NCBI GenBank assembly: GCA_026000155.1
Contig: BNYG01000050.1
Coordinates: forward strand, 1 to 12,277
Length of the DNA stretch: 12,277 bases
Direction of reading: 5' to 3'
From: Bacteroidia bacterium
GTDB taxonomy: Bacteria > Bacteroidota > Bacteroidia > Bacteroidales > Azobacteroidaceae
Below, one piece after another: positions 1 through 6,867 of this stretch; the first letter of the stretch is position 1; the number at the start of each line of letters is the position of its first letter. The notes beneath the pieces are model-generated. The model saw only the letters and a program-made list of their open reading frames with translations. It was not told the DNA's origin and did not search any database. The position numbers and the translations under genes are program-made.

Positions 1-52
1 CCGTTTTTTTTAGTGATTTTGCCTCCGCAATAAATGCATTTTTTTTATTCAT
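1..52 (-). CDS. Possible 5' end of a gene running off the left edge
   Basis: An ATG at 52-50 on the minus strand opens a stop-free frame of 17 codons to the window edge (MNKKNAFIAEAKSLKKT). It lies just downstream of the 78-103 hairpin, which could insulate it from the chromate-transporter operon. The leader is A-rich (AAAAAGAATT before the ATG) with no clear Shine-Dalgarno, which is usual in Bacteroidota. I do not recognise the product. Seventeen codons is too short to exclude chance, so this is only a candidate start. Confidence 0.22.
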   Translation of the reverse strand, partial: MNKKNAFIAEAKSLKKT

Positions 53-77
53 AATTCTTTTTGCTCGCAAAATTATG

Positions 78-103
78 AAAATCAGTCAGTTACAACTGAT
101 TTT
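78..103. terminator. Perfect 9-bp hairpin, possible bidirectional terminator
   Basis: AAAATCAGT (78-86) and ACTGATTTT (95-103) are perfect inverted copies around an 8-nt loop. Read on the minus strand, the stem ends in UUUU and is followed by CATAATTTT, so it could end transcripts from the chr gene pair before the possible gene at 52-1. The A/T ends make it roughly symmetrical, so it could work on both strands. A nested CAGTT-AC-AACTG palindrome (87-98) at the same place leaves open that it is a protein-binding site. No GC-rich core is present, so the terminator call is tentative. Confidence 0.35.
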
Positions 104-105
104 AG

Positions 106-288
106 CATCACTTTTGTCCATTATCCCAAAAAGTACGGCTTCGGAAATTAGGTAATCCAGTCAATGATGAGTTTGATTTATTGATAGGAGCTACAGCTAT
201 TAAAAATAAATTGATATTAGTAACAGATAACGTGAAAGATTTCAAACGTTTAAATGGTATTAAAATAGAAAATTGGATGCAAATATAA
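106..288 (+). pseudogene. 5'-truncated VapC-like PIN-domain toxin remnant
   Basis: This plus-strand frame ends at TAA 286-288 and reads through the C-terminal third of a VapC-type PIN domain: LRKLGNPVNDEFDLLIGAT, then LILVTDNVKDF and a closing IENW motif. The Asp of FDLLI and the Asp of VTDN match conserved acidic positions of the metal-dependent PIN ribonuclease site. The N-terminal two thirds, with the first catalytic Asp, are missing. An in-frame TAG at 103-105 closes the frame upstream and the only in-frame ATG is next to the end. No partner antitoxin (vapB) is visible. It is convergent with the chr genes and is most likely a decayed toxin-antitoxin locus whose 5' end was lost by deletion or insertion; homology seems to start around 121. 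Confidence is good for the family and moderate for it being a dead gene. Confidence 0.7.
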
Positions 289-331
289 ATATTTCTCAGA
301 ATCAGACAAGAAACTTGACATATATTATTTT

Positions 332-856
332 TTAATACAAAAACAATCCTGAAATCCCAGCCAATACAATCAAAAGGATCGGATGCATTTTCGTGAACAT
401 GGTCAGCAGAAAGGCGATGCCGAAGATAATAAAGCTTTTATAATCAATAAAATTTTCGGAATTCATTAATAATAAAGCGGCGGAGGCAATCAAGCCGACA
501 ACCACCGGTCGCAATCCATTGAAAGCGCTATTCACGCAGGTATTGGAACGGAATTTTTGATAACTTCCAGCAATCATCCAGACAATGAGGAAGGAGGGTA
601 GGCAGACGGCAAAAGTGGCGACAATGGAACCAAAAACACTATCAGTCACTGTATAACCGATATAAGTGGCGGAATTAATACCGATCGGTCCCGGCGTCAT
701 TTGAGAAATAGCTACAATATCGGTAAATTCGGAGTCCGTCAGCCAGTGATGATTTTCCACTACTTCGTGCTGAATCAGGGACAACATAGCATAGCCTCCT
801 CCGAATCCGAAAAGGCCAATCTTGAAGTATGTCCAGAATAGTTGAAAATAAATCAT
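332..856 (-). CDS. Short-chain CHR-family chromate transporter, second subunit
   Basis: A 174-residue integral inner-membrane protein of the CHR (ChrA, chromate ion transporter) superfamily, the short single-domain type that works as a pair of about 180-residue proteins. The family signature near the N-terminus is present (FGFGGGYAMLSLIQHEVV, residues 16-33), followed by SQMTPGPIGIN (51-61). Hydrophobic segments lie at about 75-97, 114-131, 141-156 and 158-173. I start it at the ATG at 856 because AAGGAG lies 8 nt upstream, and the resulting N-terminus (MIYFQLFWTYFKIGLFGFGG) matches the family. An in-frame ATG at 880 would place that AAGGAG inside the coding region. It lies 69 bases after its partner gene, with a palindromic repeat in the gap. 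Chromate export is known for long ChrA proteins; for short pairs the substrate may be chromate, sulfate or another anion. Confidence 0.88.
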   Translation of the reverse strand: MIYFQLFWTYFKIGLFGFGGGYAMLSLIQHEVVENHHWLTDSEFTDIVAISQMTPGPIGINSATYIGYTVTDSVFGSIVATFAVCLPSFLIVWMIAGSYQKFRSNTCVNSAFNGLRPVVVGLIASAALLLMNSENFIDYKSFIIFGIAFLLTMFTKMHPILLIVLAGISGLFLY

Positions 857-864
857 CTTTCGTT

Positions 865-870
865 CTCCTT
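865..870 (-). promoter_or_regulatory. Shine-Dalgarno AAGGAG deciding a start codon
   Basis: On the minus strand AAGGAG lies 8 nt before the ATG at 856. Strong Shine-Dalgarno sequences are uncommon in Bacteroidota and I see no comparable one before the other genes here. It favours the 856 start over the in-frame ATG at 880. Confidence 0.6.
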
Positions 871-881
871 TTTCATTCATT

Positions 882-912
882 CTGTCATTGCGGGCTTGAC
901 CCGCAATGACAG
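882..912. repeat. Palindromic repeat unit, copy 1 (perfect 13-bp stem)
   Basis: CTGTCATTGCGGG (882-894), loop CTTGA (895-899), CCCGCAATGACAG (900-912): a perfect 13-bp stem between the two chr genes. TTTTTT follows on the plus strand only, so it could terminate plus-strand transcripts, but in the direction of the operon no U-tract follows. The same GTCATTGCGGG / CCCGCAATGAC core recurs at 4117-4209 and 5390-5433, so it is best read as a member of a dispersed REP-like family. Confidence 0.85.
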
Positions 913-925
913 TTTTTTCTTTATT

Positions 926-1465
926 TTACATTTTATTTTTTATTCGCCCATAAATTATCCCTCCAAGCGCTGCTGCCAAAACGATATAAACCGGTGAAAC
1001 CCCCAGATACCAAATCAAAAAAGCCGCTGCTACGGGAATAATCACCGTTTTTAGATTGATGCCTACCGACTTGGCTGTCGTAAAAACAGGGACGGCAATC
1101 AAAGCTACTACGGCTGGACGGATGGCATTAAATATTTTGACAATGTATGGATTATCCTGAAAATTCCGGAAAAACATCGCGATCAGCAGTATAATCACAA
1201 AAGAAGGCAGTATGCTGCCCAAAGTGGCGACTATACTACCTGCATTTCCTTTCATCCGGTGACCGGTGAAAATAGCGATATTGACTGCTAATATTCCCGG
1301 AACGGATTGCGACAAGGCAATCATATCTACAAAATCATCCGGTGAGATCCATTGTTTTTTTTCGACTACTTCTTTTTGTATCAAGGGCAACATGGCATAT
1401 CCTCCTCCTATCGTAAAAGCGCCGATTTTAGCGAAGGTACAAAATATTTGCCCGTACAAGCTCAT
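926..1465 (-). CDS. Short-chain CHR-family chromate transporter, first subunit
   Basis: A 179-residue membrane protein, partner of the 332-856 product. The CHR signature is IGGGYAMLPLIQKEVVE (residues 19-35), followed by SQSVPGILAVN (52-62). Where the partner has PGP, this subunit has PGI. Hydrophobic segments fall at about 76-99, 112-128, 138-154 and 157-172. The two proteins share the same plan, as expected for paired halves that insert in opposite orientations and together equal one long ChrA (known for the family, inferred here). The ATG shares its last-read base with the gldN stop (TAATG, 1463-1467), so translation is probably coupled to gldN. That places an anion transporter in the secretion operon, an association whose function I cannot explain. 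The family call is firm; the substrate is not. Confidence 0.9.
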   Translation of the reverse strand: MSLYGQIFCTFAKIGAFTIGGGYAMLPLIQKEVVEKKQWISPDDFVDMIALSQSVPGILAVNIAIFTGHRMKGNAGSIVATLGSILPSFVIILLIAMFFRNFQDNPYIVKIFNAIRPAVVALIAVPVFTTAKSVGINLKTVIIPVAAAFLIWYLGVSPVYIVLAAALGGIIYGRIKNKM

Positions 1466-2514
1466 TATCGCGTCCGTCTGACACTTCTGGCCGGAGCGGC
1501 ATTTTCCTTTTCCTGTTTAGAAGAAGAACCGGATTCTTTCTTCTCTGTGCTATTACTGCGTCCTGAGGTCGCTTTTTCTTTCTTCGACGCTTTTTTATCG
1601 GGTGCTTTTTCCGCGGCTAAACGAACGGAATCGTTATAGACCCATAGTTTTTCATCAAACAATTTCAATTGGGATTCAATGCTATCCTGAGCATGTTTCA
1701 AGGCTTCGGGATCACTTCCTACTTCCTGTGCCAAACTTTTGCCCATCATATTCACCGTTTTGAGAATATCTCCGGTGTACATATTTTTACTGAAATAATC
1801 GTCAATTGTATAGGTCAGCGCATTATTATAATTGGAAGTCATAATCATTTCACGCGAAAGATAGGGACGAATGTCATCGTATTTCAGCCAAAATAAAGGT
1901 TCCGGAGCAGAACCTCCGTAATAAAAATCTTCTTTGACCCAAATCGGACAAATCGCCAATACATTCGTTTTAAATGTTCCGGTTGCCTGATCGAAATAAT
2001 AGCCTTCTTTGATCATGTATTGCGTTACTTCCGAAGTCGGAAGGTCACGTACATCTTCCACTACAAAATGCTCCCCTTGTTTCGTATATAGAATTTGATA
2101 TTTTTTCAGAAAATCAGTTTCAAGATTGATTTTGTGCTCTTCATCCAATATTTCACCTCCATCTTCGTATTTGTAACCGTCCACTTTTCCATCCGACAAT
2201 AATTTGAAAATCAGGGTAAAAAGATTTTGACGATCGCCTTGCGGTTGAACCGGATAATACAAGGCCGCATTATTTTCTTCTTTCGTCAGATCAATGGTAC
2301 GATAAATAAGCCTTTCCCAAACGATGTGGGTCGGCTTTTTAGATTCCACTTCATTTTTTATCTTTGCCCGTTCCGTCAGATCGGAAACGGTAGGCGCACC
2401 TGTCTCGGAAGGACGTTGGCGGGTAGTCCGGGTACGTGGCGGATCTTGAGCAAAACTTTCTTGCGCAAAAGCAAAAAGCAAGACTAATAAGCTAATATAA
2501 TAAATCGGTTTCAT
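1465..2514 (-). CDS. gldN: T9SS ring protein GldN/PorN
   Basis: Periplasmic component of the type IX secretion system that associates with the lipoprotein GldK to form the large ring under the outer membrane, where it is thought to receive motion or energy from GldL/GldM. A Sec signal peptide spans residues 1-22 (hydrophobic YYISLLVLLFAFA, likely cleavage SFA|QDP), followed by a basic, Pro/Thr/Arg-rich linker (24-40). The conserved GldN domain covers about 55-300, with IVWERLIYRTIDL (64-76), LAICPIWVKEDFYYGG (186-201) and LFWLKYDDIRPYL (207-219). The C-terminus (about 302-349) is a Lys/Ser/Glu-rich low-complexity tail ending RRTR, probably disordered. Its 349 residues are close to P. gingivalis PorN (about 360). 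The start lies 4 bases after the gldM stop, and the stop overlaps the first chr gene by one base. Identification rests on both sequence and operon position. Confidence 0.95.
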   Translation of the reverse strand: MKPIYYISLLVLLFAFAQESFAQDPPRTRTTRQRPSETGAPTVSDLTERAKIKNEVESKKPTHIVWERLIYRTIDLTKEENNAALYYPVQPQGDRQNLFTLIFKLLSDGKVDGYKYEDGGEILDEEHKINLETDFLKKYQILYTKQGEHFVVEDVRDLPTSEVTQYMIKEGYYFDQATGTFKTNVLAICPIWVKEDFYYGGSAPEPLFWLKYDDIRPYLSREMIMTSNYNNALTYTIDDYFSKNMYTGDILKTVNMMGKSLAQEVGSDPEALKHAQDSIESQLKLFDEKLWVYNDSVRLAAEKAPDKKASKKEKATSGRSNSTEKKESGSSSKQEKENAAPARSVRRTR

Positions 2515-2518
2515 ATCT

Positions 2519-4084
2519 TTAATTTATTCTTATTTCCATGGGAGCGTTTAATGTTCTTTCTATTCCATCGGGTCCGCGCACTACGATTCCTCTGAGCAAC
2601 AAGGTTTGTCCGCGTTGCATTCCCCTGATCGCATCTTTTTGCTGTGCGGAAAAATTTGCGCCGTTCGAGGCGGTGGTAATGGCAAAACCCATGGAATCAA
2701 ATCGTTGCAATTCAAATCGCAACACCGTAAAAGGTCTGTCCAAGATGCCGTCGTCAATCGCTGCACTTAATGCGTCAACTGCCACCAAGGCTGCTTTCGC
2801 CAAAGGTACTCCGCCTTTGTAGCGTGTTTTATTTCCATCCGCATTGGTGATATTCAAGTAGGGGGTAGGATCGGGCAATTGTCTCACTCTGAATGTCGTT
2901 CTTGCCATTTCCTGTGAACTTCCGCCCGATATTCTTGCCGTTACGGTAATCACCGCATCGGATCCGTATTTGGGCGTTGCCACCCAAATATCGTTGGCTT
3001 TATGAGTCAATGTTCCATTGGAAATGCTTGCCGACACATTTTGGCTGGCTACTCCCGGAACGGCTATCTGTACTTCATTTTCAACACCGCCATACAAAAC
3101 ATTCATCCATACCGGAGCAATGGTAGCACTCGGTTGAATGACAAAATATTCGGTTGAAAATTCCTGTCGAAAAGAAGAACCGTCTCTACCGGGCATTTCC
3201 ACATATCCTTTCACCTGAAAAGTACCGGTTGCACCGGTACTGACTACATATCGTCCCTCTTTATCCTTCAATTCACTGCCATTCACAAATATTGTGGGAG
3301 TACGTGTAGTATCTCTCGCCATCACTCCGATGCGCGCTTTGTAGGGCGTTCCCCGCATGACGGTTTGCGTTTCGGGGATCACAAATGCGGATAATTCATT
3401 TACCCGGTAATCCTTCACATCAATATTTTTCACAAAATCACTCAATACTTCCCCTTCGGCATAACGGATATCATTTTGTAGCTTCGTCAATAAAGTAACT
3501 GCTGCGGCCGTCGGCATTTGCCAGAACATGGATTCCTCCCAAGTTTGTTTGTTTTCTTTCGCTTTTTCGGAAGGCTCCGTACTCAAATTACTTTCAATAA
3601 TATTCTTAATCGAAGGATTGGTCACCAATGAGGTGATAAATTCCCGATAAGAATCAATGCCTGTTTTCAATTTGACTGCATCATTCTTCCCTTTTTCGAA
3701 CATGACTTCGTAAGCCGCATTCAAATCGTCGGGACGTTTGATGTGTTCCGGATCTCCGTCTTTGCCGTCGGATTTGACTACAATTCGCTGTTTGAGTTCC
3801 TGTATATAATCGAATATCGAATCTGTTCTTGTTTTTACTTGCGTTCCTTTGCCGTACCATTCTTCCGCCTTTACCGGATTGGTTTTATTAAATTCTTCCA
3901 AGTCGCTATAAATACGGTCGTTGCGCTGGTTCGATGCTTTTACGGAACGAAGCAAACTTTCTTCCACCAAGGCAAAGCCATCCAATACTTCCGAAGAAAC
4001 ATTGAGGGCAAGCATAGCAATGAAAACCAGATACATCAGGTTAATCATTTTCTGCCTTGGAGAATTAGGACTGTTTGAAGCCAT
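2519..4084 (-). CDS. gldM: T9SS motor protein GldM/PorM
   Basis: Inner-membrane motor subunit of the type IX secretion system. It forms a dimer with one N-terminal membrane helix per chain, packed in the GldL pentamer, and a long periplasmic arm that reaches the GldK/GldN ring. The N-terminus is diagnostic: PRQKMINLMYLVFIAMLAL (residues 9-27), then NVSSEVLDGF. The rest fits the four-domain arm known from PorM/GldM structures: helical D1 (about 36-220), then beta-rich D2 (about 221-315), D3 (about 316-400) and D4 (about 405-521; domain limits inferred from family length). Its 521 residues compare with about 515 in characterised homologues, so it looks intact. It lies 4 bases before gldN, but 131 bases after gldL, a gap occupied by an inverted pair of palindromic repeats. 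The leader before the ATG is A/T-rich with no Shine-Dalgarno. Confidence 0.97.
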   Translation of the reverse strand: MASNSPNSPRQKMINLMYLVFIAMLALNVSSEVLDGFALVEESLLRSVKASNQRNDRIYSDLEEFNKTNPVKAEEWYGKGTQVKTRTDSIFDYIQELKQRIVVKSDGKDGDPEHIKRPDDLNAAYEVMFEKGKNDAVKLKTGIDSYREFITSLVTNPSIKNIIESNLSTEPSEKAKENKQTWEESMFWQMPTAAAVTLLTKLQNDIRYAEGEVLSDFVKNIDVKDYRVNELSAFVIPETQTVMRGTPYKARIGVMARDTTRTPTIFVNGSELKDKEGRYVVSTGATGTFQVKGYVEMPGRDGSSFRQEFSTEYFVIQPSATIAPVWMNVLYGGVENEVQIAVPGVASQNVSASISNGTLTHKANDIWVATPKYGSDAVITVTARISGGSSQEMARTTFRVRQLPDPTPYLNITNADGNKTRYKGGVPLAKAALVAVDALSAAIDDGILDRPFTVLRFELQRFDSMGFAITTASNGANFSAQQKDAIRGMQRGQTLLLRGIVVRGPDGIERTLNAPMEIRIN

Positions 4085-4116
4085 TTATTTTAATTAATTA
4101 TAAATTATGAAACAAC

Positions 4117-4209
4117 TTGTCATTGCGGGCCTGACCCGCAATCTCCTGCTAATCGTTAAACACTTATTAACGGACGTCATGGGATTGCGGGTCAAGCCCG
4201 CAATGACAG
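4117..4209. repeat. Palindromic repeat, copy 2: inverted pair (BIME-like)
   Basis: Two roughly 43-bp units face each other. The left unit (4117-4159) has stem ATTGCGGG (4122-4129) / CCCGCAAT (4135-4142). The right unit (4167-4209) has stem ATTGCGGG (4184-4191) / CCCGCAAT (4197-4204). Outer ends are TGTCATTGCGGG and its complement, and inner ends are CGTTAA (4154-4159) and TTAACG (4167-4172) around a 7-bp centre. The outer 26 bp of the units match as inverted repeats with one mismatch, in the loop. This fills most of the 131-bp gldL-gldM gap. Two inverted palindromes are the classic layout of a REP doublet; no coding potential is seen. Confidence 0.85.
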
Positions 4210-4215
4210 ACTCCA

Positions 4216-5364
4216 TCAGAGTCCGGGGTTGGGATTAAAACCACCCGGATTAGGATTAAAGCCCGGAGCACCTCCTGCTCCATACATATTCATGGTCATT
4301 GCATTTAATAAACGGTTATAAACGCCGTTGAGTGCATGCAATTGTTGCGCCATTTTCTCGGTTTCGCTGCGGAATACCGAACTGTCAACAATCGACCCCT
4401 CATATAAATCCTTGATGCGCATCAAACCGGAATTAATCCGTTCGATTGCATCAATTTGCGAACTGACACCCTTCAACTGTATTTCATAAATGGTATTCAA
4501 TCCCTGAATATTCCGGTTGAGATTTTCCATTTGATGGACATATCCCCGGGACGATTGATTGATGCCGTCCGAATTATCGGTAATACTCTTATAGGAATCC
4601 AACAGAATATCGGAAACATCCGTCAGACTGTTGGTTACCGTACTGAACCGTTTCATATCTTCCGCCATTGTGGATAATTGATCCAAATATTCCTGGGTGG
4701 CTTCCGTCATTTCAGCCATTTTGGATAATTGGTCGGCTGCGGATGCCATTTTCTTAATGCTGGCTGTCAAGGCGTTGCTGTCTTCTTCGGAAATATTGAC
4801 TGCATTGGGAATACCGAACGATTGCATTACCTGACCGGGAGTCATATTTTCAACCGCTTCTGTAGCTGATTGAGGTGCGCCGGAATATCCGCCGCCACTA
4901 CCGCCGACATAACCACCGCCGCCGCCAATGATGACAGCTCCACCGCCACCACCTTTGACTGTACCCGAAGTGGTAATGCCTTTGACTGTGCCTGAAGCTA
5001 CGATACCTTCAGAAACACCGTTTGTGCCGCCTATCACGCCACCGACAATTCCTCCTCCGCCACCGCCACCGAACTCAGGACGGTCTTCTTCATCGTTTGT
5101 ATCCAATACCGGGAATACTCGTTCCCATGAATAGTTTTTGGCCGGATGATCAAAAGCAGAAATAAAAAACACGAAAAATTCGGTCAACAAACCAACGGTC
5201 AGTAAAATATTTCCCAAGCCCCATGGCCAATGTTCTAATTTGGCCAAAGCGCCTATGATCACGATAGAAGCTCCCCAATTGTAGAAAAACTGAAAAAAGA
5301 CTTGTCCTTTATCTCCCGACAAGAATTTTTCAATAAAATTTTGATACCTTCTTTTAAAGCCCAT
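4216..5364 (-). CDS. gldL: T9SS motor protein GldL/PorL with Gly-rich insertion
   Basis: Inner-membrane proton-channel subunit of the T9SS motor; five copies surround the GldM dimer helices. Two transmembrane helices (about 22-40 and 52-70) are joined by the short KLEHWPWG loop. E62 in LLTEFFVFFISAF is likely the membrane-embedded acidic residue that the family uses for proton coupling (inferred by position). Residues 98-162 are an unusual glycine-rich stretch (runs of 5 to 7 Gly, with SGTVKG at 124-129 and 133-138), after an acidic DTNDEEDRPE. A long helical, coiled-coil-like cytoplasmic region follows (about 170-358). The tail repeats GFNPNPG. The protein has 382 residues, against about 215 for F. 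johnsoniae GldL and about 310 for P. gingivalis PorL, and much of the excess is the Gly-rich insert. It is separated from gldK and gldM by palindromic repeats rather than tightly packed. Confidence 0.95.
   Translation of the reverse strand: MGFKRRYQNFIEKFLSGDKGQVFFQFFYNWGASIVIIGALAKLEHWPWGLGNILLTVGLLTEFFVFFISAFDHPAKNYSWERVFPVLDTNDEEDRPEFGGGGGGGIVGGVIGGTNGVSEGIVASGTVKGITTSGTVKGGGGGAVIIGGGGGYVGGSGGGYSGAPQSATEAVENMTPGQVMQSFGIPNAVNISEEDSNALTASIKKMASAADQLSKMAEMTEATQEYLDQLSTMAEDMKRFSTVTNSLTDVSDILLDSYKSITDNSDGINQSSRGYVHQMENLNRNIQGLNTIYEIQLKGVSSQIDAIERINSGLMRIKDLYEGSIVDSSVFRSETEKMAQQLHALNGVYNRLLNAMTMNMYGAGGAPGFNPNPGGFNPNPGL
4952..5005 (-). repeat. 27-bp tandem duplication inside gldL
   Basis: CCTTTGACTGT at 4952 recurs at 4979, a 27-bp period; the first 19 bases of each copy differ at two positions. 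In the protein this is a 9-residue repeat, each unit carrying SGTVKG (residues 124-129 and 133-138), inside the Gly-rich linker of GldL. The in-frame period shows the linker can grow by unit duplication. Confidence 0.7.
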
Positions 5365-5389
5365 ATTATAAAAGTATTATATTAATTGT

Positions 5390-5433
5390 TTAACGAACAT
5401 CTTGGGGTTGCGGGTCAAGCCCGCAATGACAGA
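5390..5433. repeat. Palindromic repeat, copy 3: single unit
   Basis: TTGCGGG (5408-5414), loop TCAAG, CCCGCAA (5420-5426) in the gldK-gldL gap. The 44 bp from TTAACG to the final ACAGA match 4167-4210 at 40 of 44 positions, so this is the same unit as the right half of the gldL-gldM copy, including the 18-bp flank outside the stem. No mirror unit is present. In the direction of the operon the stem is not followed by a U-tract, so it does not look like a strong terminator. Confidence 0.82.
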
Positions 5434-5440
5434 TTTCCTG

Positions 5441-6865
5441 TTATTTTTTCCCTTTTGCAAAACCAACTTGTGTCCTTACACAGCGGAAACCAATGTACGA
5501 ACGTTGTTCATTCTGGTATTCAAACGAACGGATATCCGAACGGATGAATTGCGCCACATCTTTCCAGGAACCTCCGCGAACTACTTTTTTCTTCGTTGCA
5601 TACGGATCTTCCTTGGCGGCATTATAATAATATTGCGGATTAATATCGTTCATGATTTCCGGACCGGATTCTAAGAAAGCGGTCGAAGTCCATTCCGCCA
5701 CATTGCCCGCCATATCATACAAACCGAATTCATTCGGGGAGTATGAGGCTACTCGCGCCGTCACTAAATGTCCGTCTTGCGTATAATTTCCATCACCCGG
5801 TTTGAAGTTGCCTAAGAAACAGTTTTTATCTCCCACCGGAGTATCCTGCTTCCAGGGATAAATATTTTCGGTTTTACCGCTCCGGGCGGCATATTCAAAT
5901 TCAGCTTCGGTTGGCAAACGGTAGGGTTCGATCGTATTCCGGATGGCGCCTGTCATGGATTTCTTCAAATAATCGGTTCTCCACGCACAAAAAGCATTGG
6001 CTTGTTCCCACGATACACCTACCACCGGATAATCGTTGTATCCCGAATGATTGAAATACAAACGCATATACGGTTCGTTATAAGCATTATTGAAGTCATT
6101 TACCCAAACCGATTCATCGGGATATATATTAATAATGTACGTATTCAGAAAATCCCAGAGCGATTCCAAAGGACGGGTAATCGTTTCGTTGATGATTAGC
6201 CCCTCGTCATTAATATAAGCCGTATCTTTGGAAATCAGCACTACTTCTGCCGGATCGACTTTAATATCCGTATTATACACTCTACGTTCGGGATTCAAGC
6301 GATTTCTTCGCAAAGCAGCTTGGGTAGCATCAAAAATAGAGTAACGGTAAACCATTTGAGCCGGATCCAAGCGGGTTTCCCCGGTAATCGGGTTGGTGGC
6401 ATCGACACTCTGAATCGCCAGCAATTCATCTTCATTGGCTCGCCTTTCCGTCGGGATGGGTCTTTTCCAATCCAAAATAGGCGGTTCAATCGGATTGCCT
6501 TCCTTATCTTCTTCTATCTTAAATAGATCATTGCCACCAAAAGCAGGGTCGTACAAACGTTCACGGATAATGGAATCCCTAACCCAATAGACAAACTGGC
6601 GGTATTCGGCATTGGTAATTTCGGTTTCATCCATCCAAAAATTATCAATGGAAACCCCTTTCTGATCCTGGTAGAGTCCCCAGATGGTATCGTTTTCGGC
6701 AGGTCCCATTTCAAATGAACCCCGTTTGATCAGTACCATTCCATGCGGATTGGGTTCGTTCCAAGCTCCGGCGCTTACACCGGTTAATTCACCTCCGTCA
6801 CCCGCTGACCGGCCGCAGGAAACCAACACGACCATTATTAAGAAAAAAGCTAAATTCCTTTTCAT
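5441..6865 (-). CDS. gldK: T9SS outer-membrane lipoprotein GldK/PorK
   Basis: Lipoprotein that forms, with GldN, the periplasmic ring of the type IX secretion system, held to the outer membrane by its lipid anchor. The signal peptide ends in lipobox LVSC with Cys17 as the lipidation site. The body is an FGE-sulfatase (formylglycine-generating enzyme) fold in two parts: GMVLIKRGSFEMG (residues 42-54) with DETEITNAEYRQF (79-91), then YPVVGVSWEQANAFCAW (279-295), YRLPTEAEFEYAARSG (315-330), EFGLYDMAGNVAEW (379-392) and VVRGGSW to IGFRCVR (428-464). The catalytic Cys pair of true FGEs is absent: after Cys17 the only cysteines are 293, 349 and 462, so it is structural, as known for GldK. The gap between the parts (about 100-250) is a GldK-specific region. 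It is 474 residues long. It starts 2 bases after the porP stop, so the two genes are probably co-translated. Confidence 0.96.
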   Translation of the reverse strand: MKRNLAFFLIMVVLVSCGRSAGDGGELTGVSAGAWNEPNPHGMVLIKRGSFEMGPAENDTIWGLYQDQKGVSIDNFWMDETEITNAEYRQFVYWVRDSIIRERLYDPAFGGNDLFKIEEDKEGNPIEPPILDWKRPIPTERRANEDELLAIQSVDATNPITGETRLDPAQMVYRYSIFDATQAALRRNRLNPERRVYNTDIKVDPAEVVLISKDTAYINDEGLIINETITRPLESLWDFLNTYIINIYPDESVWVNDFNNAYNEPYMRLYFNHSGYNDYPVVGVSWEQANAFCAWRTDYLKKSMTGAIRNTIEPYRLPTEAEFEYAARSGKTENIYPWKQDTPVGDKNCFLGNFKPGDGNYTQDGHLVTARVASYSPNEFGLYDMAGNVAEWTSTAFLESGPEIMNDINPQYYYNAAKEDPYATKKKVVRGGSWKDVAQFIRSDIRSFEYQNEQRSYIGFRCVRTQVGFAKGKK

Positions 6866-6867
6866 TT

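Noticed and set aside
75..155. Small plus-strand frame MKISQLQLILASLLSIIPKS... resembling a signal peptide
   Set aside because: Only 26 codons, begins beside the 78-103 hairpin, overlaps the VapC remnant in another frame, and has no ribosome site. Probably chance.
290..315. TTTCT...AGAAA hairpin after the last chr gene as its terminator
   Set aside because: Only a five- to six-pair A/T-rich stem with a 12-nt loop and an interrupted U-tract. Too weak to annotate; the 78-103 hairpin is a better candidate.
857..880. Upstream ATG at 880 as the start of the second chr subunit
   Set aside because: It would encode MNEKGERK from the ribosome-binding region. AAGGAG spaced 8 nt before the ATG at 856 and the family N-terminus favour 856.
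882..912. Intrinsic terminator of the operon between the chr genes
   Set aside because: The T-run lies only on the plus-strand side. In the direction of the operon no U-tract follows, and the same palindrome recurs elsewhere as a repeat.
4928..5134. Proline-rich plus-strand frame of 68 codons
   Set aside because: It is the complement of the GldL glycine codons (GGN read backwards gives Pro), so it is a shadow and not a gene.
5441..6865. An active formylglycine-generating enzyme
   Set aside because: No Cys pair at the FGE catalytic positions, a lipoprotein signal, and position in the gld block identify it as GldK.
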